Shown: positions 44,597 to 53,864 of the stretch, piece after piece | Layout: each line of letters starts with the position of its first letter | Numbering within the stretch: position 1 is the first letter of the stretch | Assembly (NCBI RefSeq): GCF_002954775.1 | Contig: NZ_PJME01000012.1 | Location: forward strand, 1 to 64,000 | DNA: 64,000 bases | Direction: 5' to 3' | From: Streptomyces geranii | GTDB taxonomy: Bacteria; Actinomycetota; Actinomycetes; Streptomycetales; Streptomycetaceae | Program-made: the position numbers and the translations under genes | The notes under the pieces: generated by a model | Database searches by the model: none | Seen by the model: only the letters and a program-made list of their open reading frames with translations | What the model was told of the DNA's origin: nothing

Positions 44597-45055
44597 TCAC
44601 CCGGCGCTCAGTTCCCACTTGGCGTCGATGGGGAACGCCGGGTCCGTCAGGGACGTGATCCGGAAGTTCCGGTGGCCGGTCATGCCGAGGTAGCGTCCGC
44701 TGGTGCCCTCCGCCCGGTAGCCGAGCCACCGCTGCTGGAGTACCTCGGTGCGGTCGACGAGTCCCGAGGCGGCGATCGTGCCGTCGGGGAGCGAGATCTG
44801 CTCCGAGACCTGCTCGATGAAGTGACCGGTCTCGGGGTCCTCGTAGAGGATCACCATGGTCCCCACGGTCGTGCCGATGGCCTTTCCCTCGGCGTCGAAC
44901 ACGTCGCACCAGTAGGTGGCCATCGTCCCGGGGCCCCAGGTGTGAGGCGGGGTCGCGACGTTGAGTTCGCTCTTGGTGATCTTCTCGACGACTTCGACGA
45001 CGATCTGCCGCTCGGCGGGCACGGTGGTGGTCACGGACGTTGTCTCTGCTGACAT
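44597..45055 (-). CDS. Allene-oxide-cyclase-like barrel protein
   Basis: 152 residues. Blocks ATYWCDVFDAEGKAIGTTVG, TMVILYEDPETGHFIEQVSE, QISLPDGTIAASGLVDRTEV and GRYLGMTGHRNFRITSL look like the small beta-barrel (AOC/dirigent-like) proteins of actinomycete biosynthetic clusters, which can guide cyclisations or bind hydrophobic intermediates. The start at 45055 (MSAETTSV) is preceded by AAGGA; a longer frame to 45235 is low-complexity. No signal peptide, so cytoplasmic. Whether it is an enzyme is uncertain. Confidence 0.72.
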   Translation of the reverse strand: MSAETTSVTTTVPAERQIVVEVVEKITKSELNVATPPHTWGPGTMATYWCDVFDAEGKAIGTTVGTMVILYEDPETGHFIEQVSEQISLPDGTIAASGLVDRTEVLQQRWLGYRAEGTSGRYLGMTGHRNFRITSLTDPAFPIDAKWELSAG

Positions 45056-45084
45056 GGTTGTCCTTCCTGGCTCTGCGGAGCTTT

Positions 45085-46149
45085 CTAGCGGGGGGCTTCG
45101 GTCGTGGTGCGGACCGTGGCGTCGTACACGTTGTGGCCGGTGGGCAGGGGGTGGACGGACCGGACGTCGAAGCCCGCCGCGTCGAGCAGGCCGCGCATGC
45201 CCTCCTCGGAGAGGCCGTGCATGCCCTCCTCGCAAGCCACCATCTGGAACAGCTCGCGGGCCGCGTCGAAGTCCTGCGTGATGGGCGGTTCGATCACCAG
45301 CAGGTGCGGGACGGGGGTGTCGGCGCCCTGTTTCTGTGCTGTGGTCGTCATGGCCCGGGCGACCGTGCCGAGGATGCGCCTGCCGCTTTCGAAGGCCCAG
45401 TCGCGCAGGACGTTCTTGAGCAGGTAGAGGTCGCCGCCGGCCGGCACCGCCTGGAAGAAGTCCGCGGGTTCGAAGGTCAGCCGGTCGGCGAGCCCGCTGT
45501 CGGGGGACTTCGCGAGGTCGGCGGCAGCCCGCTCGCAGACGCTGTGCCGGTCGGTGCTGACGCCCTTGACGTCCGGGAGCGACCGGAGGATTCCCCGCAG
45601 CATCGCGCCGCCACCGCCGCCTACGTCGACGATCGTGCCGACTCCGGAGAAGTCACGGGCCCGCAGGAGGGAGACGGCCACCGGGCGGGCCAGTTCCACC
45701 ATCGCCAGGTCGAACACCCGGGCCGCTTCGGGGTCCCTCTCGAAGTGTTCGAAGATCGAGGCGCCGAAGACCTTCTGGAATCCCGACTTGCCCGTGCTGA
45801 CGGTGTGCTGGAGGGCGCCGAAGGCGTCGTCGTAGGTCTCGGCGAACAGCATGACGGTGTGGCGGAGGGAGAGCGGGTGGTCGGTGCGCAGTTGCTGGAA
45901 CGGCTCGGTGATGCCGAAGGCTCCGTCGGCGTCCCGCTCGGCGGCACCGACGAAGACGAGGGCCCGCAGCAGCCGGAGCATCACGTCGGGGTCGGAGCCG
46001 GTGCGTTCGGCGATCTCCGTGTGCGGCAGGTGTCCGCCGTCGAGGATGTCGGCGATGCCGAGCCGGGCCGTGACGGCCAGGGCGCGGGAGAACCAGCCTC
46101 CGATGGCCAGTTGGCCGACCGCCATCGCGTGTTTCTGCTCAGCTTCCAT
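45085..46149 (-). CDS. O-methyltransferase (acetylserotonin OMT/plant-type family)
   Basis: 354 residues. The dimerisation domain (GQLAIGGWFSRALAVTARLG, IADILDGGHLPHTEIAERTG) is N-terminal. The SAM-binding motif is GVGTIVDVGGGGGAMLRGIL, then LYLLKNVLRDWAFESGRRIL with LLVIEPP. The catalytic His/Arg region seen in antibiotic O-methyltransferases is present as KNVLRDW, where LRDW replaces the usual HDW, so the general-base His is absent; this could mean a changed mechanism or a non-methyl-transferring role. It overlaps the alpha/beta-hydrolase gene by 11 bp. Confidence 0.8.
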   Translation of the reverse strand: MEAEQKHAMAVGQLAIGGWFSRALAVTARLGIADILDGGHLPHTEIAERTGSDPDVMLRLLRALVFVGAAERDADGAFGITEPFQQLRTDHPLSLRHTVMLFAETYDDAFGALQHTVSTGKSGFQKVFGASIFEHFERDPEAARVFDLAMVELARPVAVSLLRARDFSGVGTIVDVGGGGGAMLRGILRSLPDVKGVSTDRHSVCERAAADLAKSPDSGLADRLTFEPADFFQAVPAGGDLYLLKNVLRDWAFESGRRILGTVARAMTTTAQKQGADTPVPHLLVIEPPITQDFDAARELFQMVACEEGMHGLSEEGMRGLLDAAGFDVRSVHPLPTGHNVYDATVRTTTEAPR

Positions 46150-47263
46150 GGCCTGCGGTTCCTTTCGCTGGGACGTTGGGTGAGGTGCTGTGCGGCGGTG
46201 CGAGGGCGCGCAGCCGCAGCAGGGCGAGTGCGGTGGTGAGGAGCGCGGTGCGGACCCGGTGGCCGCCGGTCAGCTCCAGCAGGGAGCGCACCACCCAGAG
46301 GCGGGACTCGGTGAGGTGGTGCGGTGAGCCGTGGACGTCGTCGTTCTCCCGGATCCGCAGTCGGGGCAGGTGCCGGCGCAGGACCGCGGTCTCGCCGGGC
46401 GGCACGATCTCGTCGCGGCGGCTGACCAGGTAGTGCACGGGGACGGTGACCCGGTCCAGGGTGGCGCCGTCGATCGCCCACTCGGTCAGGTCGTCGGTGG
46501 GACGGCCCGTCAGATGGGTGAGGGAGTCGGTGGTCAGGCGTGGGACCCCGGCCCGCCAGCCGGTGTCCGTGAAGAACTCGGTCACCGGCGCGCCCGCGGT
46601 GACGATGCCGCGCAGTCGGTGGTCGTGGGCGGCGCAGCGCAGGGCGAGATGGCCGCTGAAGCTGAGGCACACGGCGTAGGAGCGGGTGATGTCGCAGCGG
46701 CCGGCGACCGTGTCGAGGACGTCGGAGAGCATCCGCCAGGCGGCCGGGGTGTAGGGGACGGTGTTCTCGCCGACGCCGGGCATCTCGGTGGCGACGGCGG
46801 CGAAGCCCTGTTCGGCGATGAGCGGCAGCAGCGGCGCCCACTGCTCCTTGATGCTCACCTGGCCGCCCATCAGCACCACGAGCGGTCGGTCGCCTCCCGC
46901 GGACAGGCCGGTGGTCCAGCATCTGATCTCGCCGTCCGGGGTGGGCACGGTGAGCGGTTCGATGCCGGTGCCCGCCAGCCGCCAGCGGTCGAACACTGCG
47001 ACGCAGTGGTCGTGGGAGCGCCGGCGTGCGGGGCCGTCGACGTAGGGGAAGCGGGCGAGGTTGTAGGCGCGGCACGCGTCCGGGAGCCGTCCGGCCCGCT
47101 CGTGGCGTTCGCCCTCGGCGTGCCAGCGCGCGGTCCAGGAGTCGGGGTCGCCCTCGTCGTCGGTTCGCACGGTCCGGGCGACCCTGCGGTACTGCTCGGC
47201 GGACATGCCCTGGACCCGGGCGTGCAGGAGCAGGTACGCCTTGAGTTCCTCGACGTCGTTCAC
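46139..47263 (-). CDS. Alpha/beta hydrolase (FrsA/esterase-like) in the cluster
   Basis: 374 residues. An N-terminal helical cap (LLHARVQGMSAEQYRRVART, ERAGRLPDACRAYNLARFPY) precedes the hydrolase core. The nucleophile elbow is AVCLSFSGHLALRCAA (GxSxG-like but with LSFSGH), the acid is in YLVSRRDEIVPPGETAVL, and the final His lies in DDVHGSPHH. The cap plus core resemble FrsA/2,6-dihydropseudooxynicotine hydrolase-like proteins. It starts with a GTG that overlaps the stop of the E2-like frame (GTGA). Likely to hydrolyse or cyclise a pathway intermediate. Confidence 0.75.
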   Translation of the reverse strand: MNDVEELKAYLLLHARVQGMSAEQYRRVARTVRTDDEGDPDSWTARWHAEGERHERAGRLPDACRAYNLARFPYVDGPARRRSHDHCVAVFDRWRLAGTGIEPLTVPTPDGEIRCWTTGLSAGGDRPLVVLMGGQVSIKEQWAPLLPLIAEQGFAAVATEMPGVGENTVPYTPAAWRMLSDVLDTVAGRCDITRSYAVCLSFSGHLALRCAAHDHRLRGIVTAGAPVTEFFTDTGWRAGVPRLTTDSLTHLTGRPTDDLTEWAIDGATLDRVTVPVHYLVSRRDEIVPPGETAVLRRHLPRLRIRENDDVHGSPHHLTESRLWVVRSLLELTGGHRVRTALLTTALALLRLRALAPPHSTSPNVPAKGTAGHGS

Positions 47264-47959
47264 GACACGGCCTGTTGTGTGCGGCGGCCCGGGGCGGTCT
47301 CGGTGGTGGTCGGCGGTGCGGGCGTGAAGGTCTGCAGGCGTGCCTTCAGTTCCTTCAGGACGTCCGCGGCCTCGGCTCCGTCGATCACTCGGTGGTCGAA
47401 CGTCAGGGAGAGCCGCATGATCGGGGCGACGAGCACCTGCCCGTCGGGGGTGGCGACCGGGCGGTGCACGACGCGTCCGACGCCGAGGGTGACGGTCGTA
47501 CCGCCCATGGAGTGGAAGCCGTCGACGACGCTGTGCCCGAGCGAGGTGACGGCTAAGGTGCCCAGCAGGCGGGTCCGGTGGCGCGGGGAGGCGGTCGCGG
47601 CGCGGAAGGCGGCGTAGCCCAGGAGTGCGGGGAGGCGGGTCAGCCGCCACAGCGGGGCGAACTCCGGAAGGTCCGTGGGGTCTTCGTCGCGGAAGCGGTC
47701 CACCTGCCGCCGGATGGTGTCCAGTTCGGCGGTGTGCAGGTCGGGCACGACGGTGGCGAGGACGATCCGCCGGCCGTTCACGGTCTTGTCGAGGGCCAGC
47801 TTTCCGTGCACGGAGGCGGGTGTGTGGATTCGCGGTACGAGGCCGCCGCGCACGAGGGAGTTGGCCTCGGGGTGCTCGGCGAGGACCCGGCCGGCCGCCT
47901 GCAGGACGTAGCTGACGACGGAGTAGCGGGTGCCGTCGGCGCGCCGGGTCTCTCGGTGT
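47260..47959 (-). pseudogene. 2-oxoacid dehydrogenase E2-type acyltransferase fragment
   Basis: The frame shows TRYSVVSYVLQAAGRVLAEH, ALDKTVNGRRIVLATVVPDL, LAVTSLGHSVVDGFHSMGGT and the catalytic HxxxDG motif in LTFDHRVIDGAEAADVLKEL, so it is the last two thirds of the CoA-acyltransferase domain. The N-terminal lipoyl part and the first third are missing: immediately upstream the DNA is the PKS acyltransferase sequence in another frame, with the junction near 47955. It has no start codon of its own with a ribosome binding site. The frame would still overlap the hydrolase gene for coupled translation. Whether any protein is made is unclear. Confidence 0.65.
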
Positions 47960-50900
47960 GGGAGGCGTAGTCCACCGCGATCCGGCGGCAGTCGACGCCG
48001 TCCGCGCGGCACGCGGCGACGAACTCGTCGAGCGCCGTCGCGTCCCCCGCGACGACGGTGGCGGTCGGGCCGTTCTCGGCGGCGACGCCGATCCGGTCCG
48101 GCCAGGGGGTGAGGCGGGCCCGGGTGTCGTCCGCAGAGAGCGGTACGGAGACCATGCCTCCGCTGCCCGCGAGTTCGGCGACCGCCCGGCTGCGCAGGGC
48201 CACCACCTTCGCCGCGTCGTCGAGGGACAGCGCCCCGGCGACGTACGCCGCCGCGACCTCCCCCTGGGAGTGCCCGATCACCGCGTCCGGTTCGAGGCCC
48301 AGCGAACGCCAGAGGTCGGCCAGCGACACCATCACGGCCCACAGGGCGGGCTGGACGACGTCGACGCGGTCCAGTCCGGGCGCGCCGGGTTCCTCGCGCA
48401 GGACGGCTGTCAGCGACCAGTCGGTGTACGGGGCGAGCGCGTGTTCGCAGGCGGTGATGCCGGCGGCGAACACGGGTGCGGTGTCGAGGAGTTCGCGGGC
48501 CATGCCGGTCCACTGGGAGCCCTGGCCGGGGAAGACGAACACGGTCCTGGCCGGGGTGCCGTGGCCGGTCACGACGTGCGGGGCGGGCTCGTCGGCGGCC
48601 AGTGCGGTCAGGCCGCTGAGCAGGTCGGCGCGGTCCTCGCCGACGACGGCGGCGCGGTGCTCGAACGCCGTACGGGTGACGGCCAGCGAGTACGCGAGGT
48701 CCCCGGCGTCGAGGCCGGGATCGGCCGCAACACGTTCGCGCAGGGCGGCGGCAGAGGCCCGCAGCGCCGGCTCGGTCCTCGCGGACAGCGGCCAGACCAT
48801 CGGCCGGGACGGCACGGGGTCCGGGCGGTCGGGGCCGGGCGCGTCCTCGGGCGACGCGGGCGCCTCCTCGATGATGACGTGGGCGTTCGTGCCGCTGATG
48901 CCGAAGGAGGAGACGCCGGCCCTACGGAGGCGGTCGTCGGAGGCCGGCCAGGGCACGGGGTCGGTGAGGAGCGAGACCGCGCCGGAGGACCAGTCGACGT
49001 GCGGGGACGCCTCGTCGACGTGGAGGGTCCTCGGCAGCAGTCCGTGCCGCAGGGCCTGCACCATCTTGATGACCCCGCCGACGCCCGCGGCGGCCTGGGC
49101 GTGGCCGATGTTCGACTTCAGCGAGCCCAGCCGCAGTGGCCGGCCGGGGTCCCGGTCGTGTCCGTAGGTCGCCAGGAGCGCACCGGCCTCGATGGGGTCA
49201 CCGAGGCGCGTTCCGGTGCCGTGGGCCTCCACGGCGTCGATGTCGGCGGCGGTCAGCCGGGCGGCGGCGAGCGCCTGGCGTATGACGCGTTCCTGGGACG
49301 GGCCGTTCGGCGCGGTGAGGCCGTTGCTCGCGCCGTCGGAGTTGACCGCGCTGCCGCGCAGCACGGCGAGGACGGGGTGGCCCTCGCGGCAGGCGTCCGA
49401 GAGGCGTTCCAGGACGAGCATGCCCGCGCCCTCGGCCCAGGCCGTGCCGTCGGCGGCTGCGGCGAACGCCTTGCAGCGGCCGTCCGGCGCGAGCCCCTGC
49501 TGGGTGCCGAACTCCACGAACATGCCGGGGTTGGCGAGTACAGCGACCCCGCCGGCCAGGGCGAGCGTGCACTCGCCCTGCCGCAGCGCCTGCGCCGCCA
49601 GATGCAGCGCGACCAGCGACGACGAGCACGCGGTGTCCACGGTGACCGCCGGTCCCTCGAAACCGAGGACGTACGAGATACGCCCGGAGGCCACACTGGC
49701 AGTGGTCCCGGTGAGCAGGTAGCCCTCGTGGCCGCCCGCCTCCTCGTACAGACGGGGCCCGTAGTCCTGGGACATCGCCCCGACGAACACGCCGACCGGT
49801 CGTCCGCACAGCCCGGTCGGATCGAGCCCGGCTCGTTCGAGCGCCTCCCACGAGGTCTCCAGGAGCAGGCGCTGCTGCGGGTCCATGGCGGTGGCCTCGC
49901 GCGGGTTGATCCCGAAGAACCCCGGGTCGAACCGGTCTGCGTCGTGGAGGAATCCGCCCCGGTCGACGTAGGTGGTGCCGGGGCGTCGGCGGCCGGGGTC
50001 GAAGAGGGCGTCGAGGTTCCAGCCACGATTGTCCGGGAAGCCGGAGATCGCGTCGGTCCCGCCCGCCACCAGGTCCCACAGATCCTCGGGCGAGCGCACC
50101 CCTCCGGGGTAACGGCAGCTCATCGCGACGACGGCGATCGGCTCGTCCACGACCGGGCGACCGTGCACCGGCATGTCCTCGACGGCTCCGGTGCCCAGCA
50201 GTTCCGTGCGCAGATGCCCGGCGAGCGCGGTGGGCGTGGGGTGGTTGTAGAGCAGGGCGGCCGGAAGGGCGAGCCCGGTCGCGGCTGCCAACTGCTCCCG
50301 CATCTCGACGGCCGCCAGCGAGTCGAACCCGAGTTCCTTGAAGGTCGCCGAGGGGTCGACCGTCCCGGGGCCGACGTGTCCGAGCACGATCGCGACGCCG
50401 GTACGGACCAGCTCCAGTACGGTGTGCAGCTGCTCGGCCTCGCCCAGTCCGGCGAGCTGTGCCCCGAGGCCCTGCGGGGCGTCGGGCTCCGCGCCGCCGG
50501 GAGGCGCGACGGGCGCGGGTGGGGGTGGGGTGTCCTCTGCGACGGGGGCGCCGATCCAGTGGCTGCGGCGCTGGAAGGCGTAGGTCGGCAACCCGACAGC
50601 GCGGGCTCGCGGACCGAACAGCGCGTGCCAGTCGACGTCGGCGCCGTGGACGTGCAGTCCCGCGAGCGCGGAGGTGAGGGACCGGTTCTCGGCGCCGTCC
50701 CGCAGCCCGGCCAGGCAGACGCCGTCGGGGAGGCAGGCTCGCAGGCTCACGGTGAGGGCGCGGCCGGGGCCGATTTCGGCGAAGATCCGCGCGCCCCGCG
50801 CATGTGCGGCGACCGCCGCGTCGGCGAACCGTACCGGGCGGCGCACATGATCGACCCAGTAGTCCGGCCCGCTCATCTCGTCGCCGATCTCGGCGCCCAG

Positions 50901-53864
50901 CACTGTGGAGACGATCGGCAGCCGGGGCGGGGCATGGTCCAGCCCGGCGACGACCGCGCGGAAGTCGTCGAGCATCGGGGCCATCAGCGGGGAGTGGAAA
51001 GCGTGGCTGACCGTCAGGCGCCTGGTCCGGCGGCCCAGGTCGCGGAAGTGGGCGACGACCGACTCCACGGCGTCCGCCGCACCCGAGAGCACGACGGCGG
51101 AGGGCCCGTTGACCGCCGCGATGCCGATGTCGTCCCGCCCGGCCGGACCGATCCGGTCCCGGACCTCCGCCTCGCCCGACTCCACGGCGACCATGGCCCC
51201 ACCACCCGGCAGCGCCTGCATGAGCCGACCGCGCGCCGTGATGAGCGCCGCCGCGTCCGGGACGGAGAACACCCCGGCGACATGCGCGGCGGCGACCTCA
51301 CCGATGGAGTGCCCGACCAGCACACCGGGCCGCACGCCCCAGTGCTCCATCAGCCGGTACAGCGCGACTTCCAGGGCGAACAGCGCGGGCTGCGTGTACT
51401 GCGTCTCGTCGAGCAACCCGGCCTCTGCGGTACCCTCACCGGCCCACAACACGCTGCGCAGAGGCAGCGGCAGATGCCGGTCCAACTGGACACAGACCTC
51501 GTCGAAAACAGCCGCGAACACCGGCTGAGCCGCGTACAGCTCACGCCCGCTCCCGAGCCGCTGCGCCCCCTGCCCCGGGAACACGAACGCCACATCACCG
51601 CCCCCGACAACACCCCGGCTCACCTGCGCGGCCGACCTCCCGTGCGCGAGCGCGTCGAGCCCGTCGAGCAGGCCCGCACGATCGGCCCCGGTGACTGCTG
51701 CACGGTGCTTGAACACGGTCCGGGTGGTGGCGAGGGCGAGCCCGACATCCGCCGGGTCCAGCCCGGGGTGACGGCGCACATGATCGGCCAGCCGGTCGGC
51801 CTGGGCGGCCAGCGCGGCTTCGGTGCGGCCGGAGAGCACCCAGGGGGCCACGGTGGGTGGTGGGTCGGCGGGGGCGGGCGAGCCGTCTTTGCGGGGGGAG
51901 CCGGTGTCCTCGGAGGGCACCCCGGGCTGCTGACGCACGCGGTCGGCCGACGCGGACTCCGTACCGCCGGGAAGCCCCCCGTGCGTTCCGGCCGACGCCG
52001 GATCGGCGGAGGCCGATGGGCCCTCGGTGCGGGCGGAGGCGAGGCGGGGACCGGTGTCCTCCGGGGTCGCCCCGGGCTGTCGGCGCACGCGATCGGCCGG
52101 CCGATCGGCCCCGGCAGGGGCCGATGAACCGTCGGCACAGGTGGAGGGGAGGGAGGACCCGGCATCCGCCGGGGCCGCTGCTGGCTGACGGCGTACAGGG
52201 TCGGCCGATCGGTCGGCCTCGGCCGATCGGTCGGCCTCGGCCGCTTCGGTGCGGCCGGGGAGCGCCCGCTGTGTCTTGGACGGTGCCGGATCGGCGTGGG
52301 CTGGTGAGTCGCCGGTCCGGAAGGTCGCCGGGGTGATGCCCGCACCCTCCGGGGCCGCCTCGGGCCGATGATCGGCGTGATCGGCCGTCCGATCGACCTC
52401 GGCAGCCAGCCCGGCCTCCGTACGGCCCAAGAGCCACCACGGCGCCGTAGCCGGTGCCGGGTCGACGGAAGCCGGTGAATCGCCCGTCCGGGCGGTGGCC
52501 GGGGTGATGCCCGCAGCCGCCGGGGGCACCTCGGGCCGACGCCGTACCCGGTCGACGGGCCGATCCGCCCCGCTGATGTCGGAGCGCGCCCGCGGCGCCG
52601 CAGTCCCGGCGGCATCGGGTTCGCGTACCACCACATGGCAGTTGGTGCCGCCCATGCCGAAGGAGCTGATGCCCGCGAGGGGGCGTCCGGGCGGCCAGGG
52701 TGTGCGCTCGGTCTGTACTCGCAGGCACAGTTCGGTCAAGGGGATGTCGGGGGGCGGCTCCGTGAAGTGGAGGCTCGGTGGGATCTCCCGGTGGGCGATG
52801 CTCAGGGCGACCTTGAGCAGGCCGACGATCCCGGCGGCGCCCTCCAGGTGCCCGACATTGGTCTTGGCGGAGCCGACCAGAAGGGGGTCACCGGGCGCCC
52901 TGGAGGCGGCGAACACGCTGCCGAGCGCCGTCGCCTCGACGGGGTCGCCGACCTTCGTGCCGGTGCCGTGCAGTTCGACGTACGCGACGTCCGACAGGTC
53001 GGCGCCGGCCCGTTCGTACGCCGTGCGCAGCACGTCCCGCTGGCCTGCGGCGCTGGGCACGGTGAGGCTCTCGGTGGCGCCGTCGTTGTTCATCGCGGTG
53101 CCCGTGATCACGCAGTACACGCGGTTCCCGTCGGCGAGGGCGGCCGACAGCGGCTTGAGGACCACGACGCCGCCGCCCTCGCCCCGGACGTAGCCGTTGG
53201 CCCGCGCGTCGAAGGTGTGGCAGCGCCCGTCCGGGGAGAGGCCGCCGAACTTCAGGGCGCCCATGGTGCTCTCGGGCAGGAGGTTCAGGTTGACGCCGCC
53301 GGTGATCGCGAGTGTGGACTCGCCCCGGCCGAGGCTCTCGCAGGCCATGTGGACGGCGGCCAGCGAGGAGGACTGCCCGGTGTCCACCGCCACGCTCGGT
53401 CCGTGCAGGCCCAGGAGGTAGGAGACGCGGTTGGCGATGATGCTGCGCTGCGATCCGGTGAGGGTGTGCCGGTCGACGGCTGCCATGCCGTGCCGGCGCA
53501 GCAGGGCCGCGTAGTCGTCCCAGATGGCGCCGGCGAACACACTGGTGCGGCTGCCGTGCAGGGTGGCGGGCACGATGCCCGCGTCCTCCAGGGCCTCCCA
53601 GCTCAGTTCGAGCATGAGTCGCTGCTGCGGGTCCATGGTGACGGCCTCGCGCGGGGACACGCCGAAGAACTCGGCGTCGAAGCCGTCCACGCGGTCGAGG
53701 AACCCGCCGAACCTGTGCGGCAGCAGGTCGCTCTCCCAGCGGCCCGGGGGTGCCTCGGTGACGGCGTCGGTCCCGTCGCGGAGCAGTCGCCAGAAGCCCT
53801 GGGGGTCGGCCGCGCCGGGCAGTCGGCAGGCGAGGCCGACGACGGCGATCTCCAGTGCGCTCAT
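47778..53864 (-). CDS. Type I PKS: KSQ-AT-ACP-KS-AT(truncated)
   Basis: About 1970 residues of recognisable PKS. KS1 (about 3-425) has AVDTGQSSSLAAVHMA: Gln at about 164 replaces the active-site Cys, which defines a KSQ decarboxylating loading module. AT1 (about 757-1050) has GHSIGEVAAAH and VSHAFHSPLM, the malonyl-CoA type. ACP1 (about 1140-1215) has the phosphopantetheine Ser in LGFDSLAAVEMR. KS2 (about 1242-1670) has VDTACSSSLVALHL. AT2 (from about 1775) has GHSQGEVAAAYV and IAVDYASH, the methylmalonyl-CoA type, but stops there: the frame leaves PKS homology near 47955 and ends at 47778 with about 60 unrelated residues. No KR, second ACP or TE follows. The KS1-AT1 linker is greatly enlarged by repeats. 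The ATG at 53864 overlaps the thioesterase stop. Confidence 0.9.
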   Translation of the reverse strand: MSALEIAVVGLACRLPGAADPQGFWRLLRDGTDAVTEAPPGRWESDLLPHRFGGFLDRVDGFDAEFFGVSPREAVTMDPQQRLMLELSWEALEDAGIVPATLHGSRTSVFAGAIWDDYAALLRRHGMAAVDRHTLTGSQRSIIANRVSYLLGLHGPSVAVDTGQSSSLAAVHMACESLGRGESTLAITGGVNLNLLPESTMGALKFGGLSPDGRCHTFDARANGYVRGEGGGVVVLKPLSAALADGNRVYCVITGTAMNNDGATESLTVPSAAGQRDVLRTAYERAGADLSDVAYVELHGTGTKVGDPVEATALGSVFAASRAPGDPLLVGSAKTNVGHLEGAAGIVGLLKVALSIAHREIPPSLHFTEPPPDIPLTELCLRVQTERTPWPPGRPLAGISSFGMGGTNCHVVVREPDAAGTAAPRARSDISGADRPVDRVRRRPEVPPAAAGITPATARTGDSPASVDPAPATAPWWLLGRTEAGLAAEVDRTADHADHRPEAAPEGAGITPATFRTGDSPAHADPAPSKTQRALPGRTEAAEADRSAEADRSADPVRRQPAAAPADAGSSLPSTCADGSSAPAGADRPADRVRRQPGATPEDTGPRLASARTEGPSASADPASAGTHGGLPGGTESASADRVRQQPGVPSEDTGSPRKDGSPAPADPPPTVAPWVLSGRTEAALAAQADRLADHVRRHPGLDPADVGLALATTRTVFKHRAAVTGADRAGLLDGLDALAHGRSAAQVSRGVVGGGDVAFVFPGQGAQRLGSGRELYAAQPVFAAVFDEVCVQLDRHLPLPLRSVLWAGEGTAEAGLLDETQYTQPALFALEVALYRLMEHWGVRPGVLVGHSIGEVAAAHVAGVFSVPDAAALITARGRLMQALPGGGAMVAVESGEAEVRDRIGPAGRDDIGIAAVNGPSAVVLSGAADAVESVVAHFRDLGRRTRRLTVSHAFHSPLMAPMLDDFRAVVAGLDHAPPRLPIVSTVLGAEIGDEMSGPDYWVDHVRRPVRFADAAVAAHARGARIFAEIGPGRALTVSLRACLPDGVCLAGLRDGAENRSLTSALAGLHVHGADVDWHALFGPRARAVGLPTYAFQRRSHWIGAPVAEDTPPPPAPVAPPGGAEPDAPQGLGAQLAGLGEAEQLHTVLELVRTGVAIVLGHVGPGTVDPSATFKELGFDSLAAVEMREQLAAATGLALPAALLYNHPTPTALAGHLRTELLGTGAVEDMPVHGRPVVDEPIAVVAMSCRYPGGVRSPEDLWDLVAGGTDAISGFPDNRGWNLDALFDPGRRRPGTTYVDRGGFLHDADRFDPGFFGINPREATAMDPQQRLLLETSWEALERAGLDPTGLCGRPVGVFVGAMSQDYGPRLYEEAGGHEGYLLTGTTASVASGRISYVLGFEGPAVTVDTACSSSLVALHLAAQALRQGECTLALAGGVAVLANPGMFVEFGTQQGLAPDGRCKAFAAAADGTAWAEGAGMLVLERLSDACREGHPVLAVLRGSAVNSDGASNGLTAPNGPSQERVIRQALAAARLTAADIDAVEAHGTGTRLGDPIEAGALLATYGHDRDPGRPLRLGSLKSNIGHAQAAAGVGGVIKMVQALRHGLLPRTLHVDEASPHVDWSSGAVSLLTDPVPWPASDDRLRRAGVSSFGISGTNAHVIIEEAPASPEDAPGPDRPDPVPSRPMVWPLSARTEPALRASAAALRERVAADPGLDAGDLAYSLAVTRTAFEHRAAVVGEDRADLLSGLTALAADEPAPHVVTGHGTPARTVFVFPGQGSQWTGMARELLDTAPVFAAGITACEHALAPYTDWSLTAVLREEPGAPGLDRVDVVQPALWAVMVSLADLWRSLGLEPDAVIGHSQGEVAAAYVAGALSLDDAAKVVALRSRAVAELAGSGGMVSVPLSADDTRARLTPWPDRIGVAAENGPTATVVAGDATALDEFVAACRADGVDCRRIAVDYASHTERPGAPTAPATPSSATSCRRPAGSSPSTPRPTPSCAAASYRESTHPPPCTESWPSTRP
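51690..52590 (-). repeat. Degenerate tandem repeats in the KS1-AT1 linker of the PKS
   Basis: About six copies of a 150-180-bp unit that encodes the normal post-KS segment. The intact copy reads SGRTEAALAAQADRLADHV, RRHPGLDPADVGLALATTRT. Partial copies read DRVRQQPGVPSEDTGSP, DRVRRQPGATPEDTGPRLAS, DPVRRQPAAAPADAGSSLPS, GRTEAGLAAEVDRTADHADH with APEGAGITPATFRTGDSPAH, and DRVRRRPEVPPAAAGITPAT. The linker is about 330 residues instead of roughly 100. Similarity is retained at DNA level, so the expansion is fairly recent or recombining. Confidence 0.82.

Noticed and set aside
47260..48513. E2-like protein of 417 residues starting at 48513
   Set aside because: Homology begins only at about 47955; upstream of that the frame is a shadow of the PKS.
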